DNA from: CAZDDI01 sp964504195
Lineage (GTDB): Bacteria; Chloroflexota; Anaerolineae; B4-G1; SLSP01
NCBI GenBank assembly: GCA_964504195.1
Contig: CAZDDI010000002.1
Coordinates: 120,207-184,206, forward strand
Reading direction: 5' to 3'
DNA: 64,000 nucleotides
Of the stretch, positions 1 through 8,165 are shown in pieces. A program made the translations under genes and the position numbers. A model generated the notes under the pieces. That model was not told the DNA's origin and ran no database searches. It saw nothing but the letters and a program-made list of their open reading frames with translations. The first letter of the stretch is position 1. Each line of letters starts with the position of its first letter.

Positions 1-30
1 CAGGCTTAATTGCTCTGGCTTGTCTCTTAC

Positions 31-59
31 GCCGCCTGAGTTGGCTCAGGCGGCGTTTT
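31..59 (+). terminator. Rho-independent terminator
   Basis: A perfect 10-bp GC-rich stem (31-40 with 45-54) closes a 4-nt loop and is followed by GTTTT on the plus strand. It would end a plus-strand gene lying left of the window. The rest of 1-241 shows no other gene. Confidence 0.8.
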
Positions 60-241
60 GGCGTATAATTGATGTAATGCAAGCTGCTGTTTGCAGTGCA
101 AATGCGACGTCAGCGACAACGAAAATACGTAGAATGGCAGTTTCTTGCAGAGCCAGGGTGCTCTGAATGGATCGTTAGATCCGCGACGAGCTAAATTTTG
201 AGATTTGTCATTCATTATTTTTCTAAGGAAGGAGTTTCACT

Positions 242-766
242 ATGAACACACCTGCAGAAGTTGCCCCGCACATTTTTGAACAACATCTGGCTTTACAGGC
301 ACGCGCCAATGTGGAGCGCCAGCATCGCAGCGGCGCGGATTGGTTTTTCTGGATTGCCGGCCTTTCGCTGATCAATTCGCTGATGATGTGGTTGGGCGGG
401 GGGCTGAATTTCCTGGCGGGCCTGGCTATTACGCAGGTGATGGATGGTATTGTGTATTCCATCGCTGAGGAACTGTGGCTGACCGGCAATCCTGCTGTGA
501 CGCTCGTTGCGCTAGGGCTGGATGCATTTGTCGCCGGTATCTTTGTGTTCTGCGGCGTATTTGCCCGCAAACGCTATGCCTGGAGTTTTATTATCGGCAT
601 GATTTTCTACGCACTCGATGCGCTGTTGGCGTTGGCCTTCGGCAGTTATCTGGTCTTTGCTTTTCACTTGTGGGCGTTGTTTGGGCTTTTTACGGGATTA
701 CGCGCGCTCAAGCAATTGCGCGCTTTGCCAGATGTGGCAGTTGATCTTCGCCCCAACATAGCTTAG
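242..766 (+). CDS. Small multi-pass membrane protein of unknown function
   Basis: I do not recognise this 174-residue protein. It has a polar N-terminus of about 35 residues followed by about four hydrophobic segments (roughly residues 37-62, 80-105, 112-135 and 138-155), so it is probably an inner-membrane protein with a cytoplasmic Arg/Lys-rich turn (ARKRYAW). The ATG is preceded by a strong Shine-Dalgarno sequence (AAGGAAGGAG, 225-234), which supports this start. It stands alone between a terminator and the sigma-factor gene, on the same strand. No catalytic or binding motif is visible, so no function is proposed. Confidence 0.7.
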   Translation: MNTPAEVAPHIFEQHLALQARANVERQHRSGADWFFWIAGLSLINSLMMWLGGGLNFLAGLAITQVMDGIVYSIAEELWLTGNPAVTLVALGLDAFVAGIFVFCGVFARKRYAWSFIIGMIFYALDALLALAFGSYLVFAFHLWALFGLFTGLRALKQLRALPDVAVDLRPNIA

Positions 767-810
767 AACCGCGAACCTATACGCAATTTGCGTACACATT
801 TCTTCATTCA

Positions 811-836
811 TGTAACTATTTTCCGTTTACTGTCTA
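811..836 (+). promoter_or_regulatory. Candidate ECF-type promoter ahead of the sigma gene
   Basis: TGTAAC (811-816) and TGTCTA (831-836) resemble the AAC and GTCTA halves of ECF-sigma promoters at about the usual spacing, roughly 75 nt before the sigma-factor start. This would fit autoregulation, but it is a weak, eye-level match. Confidence 0.3.
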
Positions 837-909
837 CCCTTTCCCTGTTACCTTTTCTTTATCTCCACGACATTCAAAGCAGAACGTTCAGTATTACAAA
901 GAGGGTCTC

Positions 910-1494
910 TTGCACACACATGCGACTTTTGATGAACTTGCGCTGGCGCGGCAGGCGCAGCGCGATCCGGATGCTTTTGATGCGCTCTATCGCCGGTATG
1001 TGACGCAGGTGTATCGTTACTGCTACGCCCGCGTCAATAATGTTGCCGACGCCGAAGACCTTACCGCGCAGGTGTTTCTCGCTGCGTTGGAGGCACTTGC
1101 TAAGTTTGAGGGGCGCGGCGCGTTTGCTGCATGGCTCTTTGGGATTGCCAGCCGCAAGTGTGCGGACTTTTACCGGCGTAAGTATGCTGATCGTAGCACC
1201 CCGCTCGAAGTTGCCGATACGCGCGCCGACCCCGAAGCTGCTGACCCGGAACAGGTCGCGCTCGAACAAAGCTTGCTCGCGTGTGTGCGACGCATGTTGC
1301 GCTATATCAGTCCTGACCGCGTCGAGGCTTTGCACTTGCGCTACTGGGGCGGGTTGAGCATCCATGAGATGAGCGTCCTCATGCAACGTAGCGAGTCCGC
1401 TGTGAAAATGTTAATATCAAGAGCTTTGAATGACCTGAGAGAGAGGTGCCTATATGAGCGACCAGAATCTGACCCAGCCCACGTCGTCCCTTGA
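910..1494 (+). CDS. ECF-type RNA polymerase sigma factor
   Basis: This is a 194-residue sigma-70 family protein of the extracytoplasmic-function group. Region 2 spans about residues 20-90 (DALYRRYVTQVYRYCYAR, then the acidic DAEDLTAQVF stretch). Region 4 spans about 130-180 and ends in a helix-turn-helix (LSIHEMSVLMQRSESAVK). Regions 1 and 3 are absent, as is usual for ECF factors. The start is TTG with AGAGGG 5 nt upstream; the ATG at 920 is out of frame. The gene overlaps the next CDS by 41 bp, so the two are almost certainly cotranscribed. ECF genes usually sit beside the gene for their anti-sigma factor, and here that position is held by a giant alpha-2-macroglobulin. The family call is safe; the target regulon is unknown. 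Confidence 0.93.
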   Translation: MHTHATFDELALARQAQRDPDAFDALYRRYVTQVYRYCYARVNNVADAEDLTAQVFLAALEALAKFEGRGAFAAWLFGIASRKCADFYRRKYADRSTPLEVADTRADPEAADPEQVALEQSLLACVRRMLRYISPDRVEALHLRYWGGLSIHEMSVLMQRSESAVKMLISRALNDLRERCLYERPESDPAHVVP

Positions 1495-4400
1495 AGGTGA
1501 CGATCTTGTTGAAGCGGCTGTCCAAAAAACTGCTGCCAGTATCAAACCCAATCCCCATTTTATTGAGCGACTTTCTGCGCGTTTGCGTGCGCGCCATCGC
1601 TCTGCTGTGCCTCGTCGCGCGCGGTTACCTCTCTGGGGGTGGCTGAGCGCGGCTCTCGTCCTCGTGCTGACTATTGGCGTGGCCGGGCGGGCGCTGTTGC
1701 CTGGCATATCTACGCCTGCCACGCCTGATGTTACTACCCTCGCGCAGCCGCCGTCGGATAGTACGCCTGAGCCGGCCCCGGACTGGCTGGCTGACTTGCC
1801 CCCGGCGCTGGCTGAAGTGTTCCCGCGTCCGGGGCAGGAAGTTTCCGCGGAATCCGCCGCTATCACGCTGCGCTTTGGTGCGCCGATGGATCGCGCCAGT
1901 GTGGAGCAGGCCGTACACGTGACGCCCGCCGTGGAAGGCGAGTTTGTTTGGGATGACGACCAGACCGTCACGTTCCGCCCCAAGTCGTTGGCTGTTGCAG
2001 CTGATTACCGCGTGCTGGTGGATACGAGTGCGCGCGGCAGTAACGGGTTGCCGCTTTCGCGTGAGCTGGCTTTTAACTTTTCTACTCTCAGCCCGTTACA
2101 GGTGACGCATGTTTCACCAGCTAACAACTCCCGTGATTTGCGTGGTGATTCGCCGCTGCTGTTGGCATTCAATTACCCAGTGGTGCCAATCAACTGTACC
2201 GGCCAGGTGGCGGATGCTGTTGCCGGTTGCGCTCCGCTTGATCTCACCTTTACGCCGGGCATGGTGGGGCAAGGGTTCTGGGTCAACACTAGCTTGTACC
2301 GCTACGATCCTTTGCCGGCCTGGGATACTGGTGTAACGTATACTGCGACGCTGGCAGCCGGATTGACCAGTGTAGATGGCGCGATACTCGACACACCGAT
2401 GCTTTGGAATTTCTCGACCGCTGCGCCACGCCTGCTCTCTTATCTGCCTAGTGAGCCTGACACGCTGCTGGAGGCGGTAGTGCAATTGGGCTTTAATACG
2501 CCTATGAACTCGCAATCTGTCCAGGATGCTTTTACCCTTACCGACCCGGACGGCAATCGCGTAACCTTTACGGCGGCCTGGAGTGATAACAACACGCGAG
2601 TTGTGTTGACCCCCACGCAACAGCTCGTGTTGGGGACACGCTACGCTGCGCGGCTCGAGGCGACCGCGCTGGCTGTGAATGGCAGCGCGGTGGGAGATGC
2701 CTCTGCCTGGTATTTCACTACAGTTCCTGCTCCGGTAATCAAATCTGTCGGTGTGCAAGGTAATCGGCTTGATCTTTATTCTGGTCTGGAAGTTGCTTTT
2801 GCCGGGTTGATGGATCCCGCAACGTTTGAGGGGCGACTACGCCTTTTGCAGGGCCGGCAGATTGTGAATTTCAACACTTGGTTTAGTGATTACGACAATA
2901 AGTTATACATTCACTGGGACAAAGAACCCAGTACCGAGTATTGTCTCACCATTGAGCCGGGCATTGCTGACCGTTATGGTAACACAATCGCTGTGGGGCG
3001 CACAGATTGCTTCACCAGCGCGCCGCGTGAGCCATTCTTCCTTCTGGCCGCGCGCGGCGATATGCTGACTCTGGACGCTGCCGAACCATCACGTTTATAC
3101 TTTGTCGCGGCTAACGTTGGGGAAGTGCGTTTGACGTTATCCACAATGGGTGAAAATTCGATGCTGGCCTATCAATTTAGCCCAACGCAGCGGGTGCGCC
3201 AGTGGACACTGACGCCGGATACGCCTCGCGATGCGGTGACATTATTGCCGGTGGATTTGCTTGAAACCAGTACCCTCGCGCCTGGTTACTATTTGCTAGA
3301 GTGGACAGTGCCCGGAGCGCAGCGTCACATGGGAGCACAGCGTGCGCGGATTGTGGTGGTAGATCGGCATGTCACACTCAAGGTGGCGCAGGAAGAAGCC
3401 CTTGTTTGGGTAACGGATTTGCGCACCGGGCAGCCGGTCTCCGGCGCGGAAGTGCGCCTCCTTGTGGATGAGGCCGGTAATCTATTGGGCAGTGGCGTGA
3501 CCGATGCGGATGGTATCGCACGGTTCGATATTCGTCAGTCCACCAATCGCTGGGCCAATATGTTAGCTGTCACGGGCGTTGCCGGTCAACCCGGTTTTGG
3601 AGTTGCTCATAACGAGTGGAATGCGGGCGTCTCTGCGTGGGATTTTGGTATTGATGCAGCCTATTATACTGACTTCATACGGCCACGCATCTACCTGCAA
3701 ACAGATCGCCCTATTTATCGCCCCGGACAGCTCGTCCATGCACGTGGTATTGCGCGTTTGGACAATGACGCTGCCTACACCTTGCTTCCCGCCGGGCAGG
3801 AAATCACGTTGGTATTGCATGATCCTAACTGGGAGCAGGTCTCACAGCTCGTAGTTGAACTTAACGAGCAAGGTACCTTCGCTGTTGATTTTGATTTGGG
3901 GGACGAAGCCCTGTTGGGCTACTATACGTTGCAAGCTCGTACACTTGGTACATCGGAATACGATACCTGGAGTGTGACTTTCGCCGTAGCGGCCTATCGC
4001 AAACCGGAGTTTGAGGTGAGTGTAACCTCAGAACATGACGCACGGCTGCAAGGCGAGACGCTGCGCGCGTTGGTGGAAGGGGCGTACTACTCTGGGGGAG
4101 CGGTACATCAAGCGCGTGTCGCGTGGACGGTGCGTGCAGAACCGTATAGCTTCTGGCCGGATGTGCCCGGCTGGTGGAGCTGGAATACAAGCGCTGGGTG
4201 GTGGGGCTATGAGCCGGAAATCATCGCGCAGGGCGAGGGGCAGACCGACGTGCAGGGGCGCTTCTGGGTAGAATTGCCGGCTACGTTGGAGACTTTACGT
4301 AACGATGAAAGCATTGTGTCGCAGCGCTGGACTATCGAGGCGACCATCACAGATGAGAGTGGTTTTCCTGTTACTGGCAGGAGCGAGGTGGTGATCCATG

Positions 4401-7400
4401 CGGCGCGCTTCTATCTGGGGTTGCGCCCTGATTCTTGGGTGGCTGAATCTGGTAAAGTCGCTGCCATCAATGTTTTGGCCTTGGATTGGGACGAAGCGCC
4501 TGTAGCTGCCCAGCCCTTGGTTGTGTCATTAGTCAAACGTGCTTGGAGGATGGTCCCGGCAACGCAGCCCTTCAATAGCCCGACGTGGGTCTTTTCCGAT
4601 ACGCTCATCAGTGAGCTTCCGTTGACGACCGATGCACAGGGCAAGGCCGTTGCGCGCGTCACGCCACCCACTAGCGGTTATTATGTGGTCATCGCTGAGA
4701 GCGCCGATGATGGCGGCAATCTTGTCCGTACTGAGACTGGGCTGTGGGTAAGTGGCCCGCAAGCTGCTGCGTGGCGAACCGAGGAGGGTAAAATCACACC
4801 GGTGGCTGATGCACGCAGTTATCGTTCTGGCGACACCGCGCGCATTCTCTTACCCACACCTTTTAGTGGCGCGTATCAGGTGCTGCTTACTATCGAGCGT
4901 GGTGGTATTCTTGAAGCGCAGCGTTTGACGTTCACCGAGCCGAACCCGCTCATCGAAATCCCTATTACTGAAGTACACGTTCCCAATATCATCGTTTCTT
5001 TTGTGGTGGTCAAGGGCGTGGATGCTAACCATCGTGCGCCGGATGTGCGTATCGGCATGGTCAATCTCGAGGTGGAGCCGGTGCGGCAAGCCCTCACGGT
5101 AGAAATCATCCCCGACCGCAACACGCCCTACTTGCCCGGTGACCGTGTTTCGTTGACCATTCGCGCTACCGATTACGCGGGGAGGCCTGTCGCGGCTGAA
5201 CTGGCGCTGGCGGTAGTGGATAAAGCTGTGCTGGCGTTGGCCGATCCGAATTCTCCGCCCCTGCTCGACGCCTTCTACAGCCCGCGAGGGTTGGGCGTGC
5301 GTACAGGTGATAGTAATCTGGTGCTTTTCAACCGCACTTCAGCTAACCTTGAAGAACTGGAAGAGCAAGCTGAGCGGATTGCTTTAGAGGCGATGATGGG
5401 CGGCATTGGTGGCGGGGGCGGCGGTGATGCGATGCTGGTAGATGATGTGCGCCAGGACTTTCCCGATACGGCGTATTGGGAGGCGCACTTGCAGACAGAT
5501 ACTTCCGGCGTGGCGCAGGTCACGTTCGACTTGCCCGACTCATTGACGACCTGGGTGGTGGATGCGCGCGCCGTCACTGCAAACACGCAAGTTGGCGAAA
5601 CAACAGCGGAGTTCGTGGTTTCCAAGCCCTTGCTGGTGCGCCCTGTGACACCGCGTTTCTTCACGGCGGGCGACCGGGCCGAAGTAGCCACGGTCGTTCA
5701 CAACAACACAGACGCTCCTATCAACACGACGGTGCGCCTGGAGGCGCTCGGCGTGACGCTGGAGAGCGCTCCAGAACAGACAGTGACGCTGCCCGCGCAC
5801 GGGCGCGCGCGCGTTACCTGGACGCTGGTCGTCCCGTTGGGGGAGAGCGATGCGACGTTGCTTACCTTCCGAGCGGAAGGCGGCGGTTATAGCGACGCGG
5901 CCCGGCCCAGTGTAGGGCGCGAGAGCGACCGGGCGTTGCCTATCTACCGTTACGAGACGCCCGATGTGCTAGGGACGCTTGGTACGCTGTTGACAGCCGG
6001 TTCGCGCCTGGAGGCTGCTGTCATCCCGCCGGATGCGGGGCCGGAGTCGGCGCTCACGGTGCGCATCGAGCCAACGTTGGCAGCTGCGATGACAGAATCC
6101 CTGTCGTATCTGGAGCACTTCGAGCATGAATGCACCGAGCAGCTAGTGAGCCGTTTCCTGCCCAATGTGATGACCTATCGCGCTTTGCAAACTCTGGGCA
6201 TAGACAATCACGAATTGCGTGCAGAGTTGGAATTGCAGTTGGAGTATGCCGTGCGCCGGCTCCGTGCGCGCCAGGGTGTTGATGGGGGGTGGGGCTGGTG
6301 GCGACGCGATCGCAGCGATTTCCAGACAAGCGCCTACGCTGTGTTGGGGTTACTTCAGGCGCAACGCGCCGGGTTCGAGGTGGAGACCGTTGTGTTGCAA
6401 CGGGGTGCGGAGTATGTGCAGCGCACGCTGGAGCGGGAGCTGCGCTTACAAGGCACCACGCAGAACCCGCAGCGAACCTTGCCGCAGGCTTTCGCACTCT
6501 ATGTGCTGGCTGAGGCGGATGTAGCCTGGCCGGAAGGCGCGGATGTTGCGTTGTATGAAGATCGGCATCAGCTGGATGTAGCTGGGCGCGCGTATCTGGC
6601 GCTGGCGTTGGGGGTGCGCGATTCTGGCGATCCGCGCGTGGTGACGTTGCTTGAAGGACTGCGCGCTGATGCAGAAATCACGGCTAGCGGGGCGCAGTGG
6701 GATGGCGGTGAAGCCGTGTATTGGTCTAGTCGGACCCGCGCCACAGCGGTTACGCTGGCTGCGCTGGCACGGTTAGCTCCCGATGACCCGCTCATGCCAC
6801 AGGCCGTTCGTTGGCTGATGACAGCGCGGCGCGCGGCGCGTTGGGAGACCACACAGGATACGGCCTGGTCTGTCATTGCGCTCAACGATTACATGTTGGC
6901 GACGGGCGAGTTGCAAGCGGATTATACCTGGGGGGTGGGTCTCAACGGTGCGCAGCTGGGCGAAGGGCAGTTGACAGAGGCCAATCGCCGTTCTCCGGTG
7001 GAGTTCACCGTGCCGGTGGGTGAGCTATTGCGCGACTGGCCCAATGCGCTGGAAATCTACCGGAGCGAGGGCCAGGGGGCGCTGTACTATACTGCCGACC
7101 TGAGAATCTACCGCCCGGTGGATACGGTAACTGCGGAAAGCCGGGGGATTATGATCCAGCGCGAGTACTGTGCGGTGCAGACTACGCCCACGCAGACCCC
7201 GTGGGGGGCGGATTTCGAGACCTGTATTCCGATTACCTCGGCGCGGCCTGGCGAGTTAGTGGAAGTGCGTTTGACGTTGATCTTGCCGCGCACGCGTAAC
7301 TTCCTGGTGGTGGAAGACTACTATCCTGCCGGGATGGAACCAGTGGACTCAACGCTCAAGACGGAAGTGGATGTTCCTGATGGCGAGGTGGTACGCCCCA

Positions 7401-7630
7401 GCCAACGCTTTGCCTGGTGGTGGATGCCTACCTTCGATCATCAGGAATTGCGCGATGAGCGCGCGGTGTTCTATGCGCAGCAGCTGGGCGCGGGGACCTA
7501 TCAGGTGCGGTATTTCTTGCGGGGGGCAATTCCAGGCGAGTACCGGGTGCTGCCTGCTACGGCCAGCGAGATGTACTTTCCAGAGGTTTGGGGACGCACG
7601 GACGGTGTAATCTTCCGCGTAGAGCCGTAA
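1454..7630 (+). CDS. Membrane-anchored alpha-2-macroglobulin family protein with anti-sigma-like N-terminus
   Basis: Bacterial alpha-2-macroglobulins trap proteases: cleavage of a bait region exposes a thioester that bonds covalently to the attacker. This 2058-residue protein has a basic cytoplasmic head (1-58), one transmembrane helix (about 60-82), a Pro/Thr/Ser linker, Ig-like SbsA-type domains (about 110-520), macroglobulin MG domains (about 600-1000), a glycine-rich bait-like stretch near 1315-1325, the A2M domain (about 1335-1430) and an alpha-helical thioester domain with C1560-T-E-Q1563 intact. Anchoring by an uncleaved helix replaces the usual lipobox. The head contains a PHFIERLSARLRA helix like those of small anti-sigma proteins. 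Its start lies inside the sigma gene, so protease sensing linked to sigma release is conceivable, but that is inference. The family call is secure. Confidence 0.92.
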   Translation: MSDQNLTQPTSSLEGDDLVEAAVQKTAASIKPNPHFIERLSARLRARHRSAVPRRARLPLWGWLSAALVLVLTIGVAGRALLPGISTPATPDVTTLAQPPSDSTPEPAPDWLADLPPALAEVFPRPGQEVSAESAAITLRFGAPMDRASVEQAVHVTPAVEGEFVWDDDQTVTFRPKSLAVAADYRVLVDTSARGSNGLPLSRELAFNFSTLSPLQVTHVSPANNSRDLRGDSPLLLAFNYPVVPINCTGQVADAVAGCAPLDLTFTPGMVGQGFWVNTSLYRYDPLPAWDTGVTYTATLAAGLTSVDGAILDTPMLWNFSTAAPRLLSYLPSEPDTLLEAVVQLGFNTPMNSQSVQDAFTLTDPDGNRVTFTAAWSDNNTRVVLTPTQQLVLGTRYAARLEATALAVNGSAVGDASAWYFTTVPAPVIKSVGVQGNRLDLYSGLEVAFAGLMDPATFEGRLRLLQGRQIVNFNTWFSDYDNKLYIHWDKEPSTEYCLTIEPGIADRYGNTIAVGRTDCFTSAPREPFFLLAARGDMLTLDAAEPSRLYFVAANVGEVRLTLSTMGENSMLAYQFSPTQRVRQWTLTPDTPRDAVTLLPVDLLETSTLAPGYYLLEWTVPGAQRHMGAQRARIVVVDRHVTLKVAQEEALVWVTDLRTGQPVSGAEVRLLVDEAGNLLGSGVTDADGIARFDIRQSTNRWANMLAVTGVAGQPGFGVAHNEWNAGVSAWDFGIDAAYYTDFIRPRIYLQTDRPIYRPGQLVHARGIARLDNDAAYTLLPAGQEITLVLHDPNWEQVSQLVVELNEQGTFAVDFDLGDEALLGYYTLQARTLGTSEYDTWSVTFAVAAYRKPEFEVSVTSEHDARLQGETLRALVEGAYYSGGAVHQARVAWTVRAEPYSFWPDVPGWWSWNTSAGWWGYEPEIIAQGEGQTDVQGRFWVELPATLETLRNDESIVSQRWTIEATITDESGFPVTGRSEVVIHAARFYLGLRPDSWVAESGKVAAINVLALDWDEAPVAAQPLVVSLVKRAWRMVPATQPFNSPTWVFSDTLISELPLTTDAQGKAVARVTPPTSGYYVVIAESADDGGNLVRTETGLWVSGPQAAAWRTEEGKITPVADARSYRSGDTARILLPTPFSGAYQVLLTIERGGILEAQRLTFTEPNPLIEIPITEVHVPNIIVSFVVVKGVDANHRAPDVRIGMVNLEVEPVRQALTVEIIPDRNTPYLPGDRVSLTIRATDYAGRPVAAELALAVVDKAVLALADPNSPPLLDAFYSPRGLGVRTGDSNLVLFNRTSANLEELEEQAERIALEAMMGGIGGGGGGDAMLVDDVRQDFPDTAYWEAHLQTDTSGVAQVTFDLPDSLTTWVVDARAVTANTQVGETTAEFVVSKPLLVRPVTPRFFTAGDRAEVATVVHNNTDAPINTTVRLEALGVTLESAPEQTVTLPAHGRARVTWTLVVPLGESDATLLTFRAEGGGYSDAARPSVGRESDRALPIYRYETPDVLGTLGTLLTAGSRLEAAVIPPDAGPESALTVRIEPTLAAAMTESLSYLEHFEHECTEQLVSRFLPNVMTYRALQTLGIDNHELRAELELQLEYAVRRLRARQGVDGGWGWWRRDRSDFQTSAYAVLGLLQAQRAGFEVETVVLQRGAEYVQRTLERELRLQGTTQNPQRTLPQAFALYVLAEADVAWPEGADVALYEDRHQLDVAGRAYLALALGVRDSGDPRVVTLLEGLRADAEITASGAQWDGGEAVYWSSRTRATAVTLAALARLAPDDPLMPQAVRWLMTARRAARWETTQDTAWSVIALNDYMLATGELQADYTWGVGLNGAQLGEGQLTEANRRSPVEFTVPVGELLRDWPNALEIYRSEGQGALYYTADLRIYRPVDTVTAESRGIMIQREYCAVQTTPTQTPWGADFETCIPITSARPGELVEVRLTLILPRTRNFLVVEDYYPAGMEPVDSTLKTEVDVPDGEVVRPSQRFAWWWMPTFDHQELRDERAVFYAQQLGAGTYQVRYFLRGAIPGEYRVLPATASEMYFPEVWGRTDGVIFRVEP

Positions 7631-7656
7631 CCCTCACAGGTGTTTACCTTAATCAA

Positions 7657-7689
7657 AAACCGGGCAGGTTTTCAAAACCTGCCCGGTTT
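7657..7689. terminator. Bidirectional terminator between convergent genes
   Basis: A perfect 16-bp palindrome (7657-7672 with 7674-7689) has A-rich and T-rich ends on both strands. It lies between the stop codons of the convergent macroglobulin gene and the repeat-protein gene, so it can serve both. Confidence 0.8.
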
Positions 7690-7707
7690 ACTGTTTGTAC
7701 GCCTGGG

Positions 7708-8088
7708 CTATTTGCGTCGTTTGAGTAGCCCGACAATCACGCCGACGACGACGCCGAACAGGATGGCCGCGCGCCAATCGAACAACACCATGCCATCTTC
7801 GACCTGGATGTTGCCCGCACAGGCGCACATAATCATGCCATCTTGCACTTTGATGTCCTTCGCAAAGGCCATGCCCACGCCGCCGTCAGTTACGGTGACA
7901 TTCTCGCCATGCACCACGCCAATCCCCCCGTCTTTGACATCCACAAAGCGGGCTTCGACACGGCCCACGCCGCCTTGCTCAATATGCACACGCTCGGCCT
8001 TCACGGTCTGCGCGCCGCCCTGCTGAATGTTGACTACATCAGCAGAGACTTCTTCCTGTATTTGTACATCCTTCATGTTCTCGCTCAT
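7708..8088 (-). CDS. Tail-anchored protein with 15-residue tandem repeats
   Basis: This 126-residue protein has an acidic N-terminus (about 1-17), then five near-perfect 15-residue repeats of the form VxVxDGGxGxVxAxx plus a partial sixth (about 18-103), and finally one C-terminal transmembrane helix with a basic tail (about 106-126, ending KRRK). The alternating hydrophobic pattern with a conserved GG turn suggests a short beta-solenoid or beta-roll sitting on the membrane. Repeats five and six change QGG/DGG to DGM, and repeat five gains two cysteines (CAC). A good Shine-Dalgarno sequence (AAGGAGG) precedes the ATG. It is a single-gene unit. I know no named family for it; a bactofilin-like scaffold is one possibility. 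Confidence 0.8.
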   Translation of the reverse strand: MSENMKDVQIQEEVSADVVNIQQGGAQTVKAERVHIEQGGVGRVEARFVDVKDGGIGVVHGENVTVTDGGVGMAFAKDIKVQDGMIMCACAGNIQVEDGMVLFDWRAAILFGVVVGVIVGLLKRRK

Positions 8089-8165
8089 TTGGCCTCCTTA
8101 TTTAACGAACGACTCATTGCGAGTGTAGCACAAATTGCTTGTGACGCAAATGCCATACGCTTGTA

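Noticed and set aside
5476..5892. Plus-strand frame inside the macroglobulin gene
   Set aside because: It is an out-of-phase reading of GC-rich coding DNA; the macroglobulin frame carries the conserved domains.
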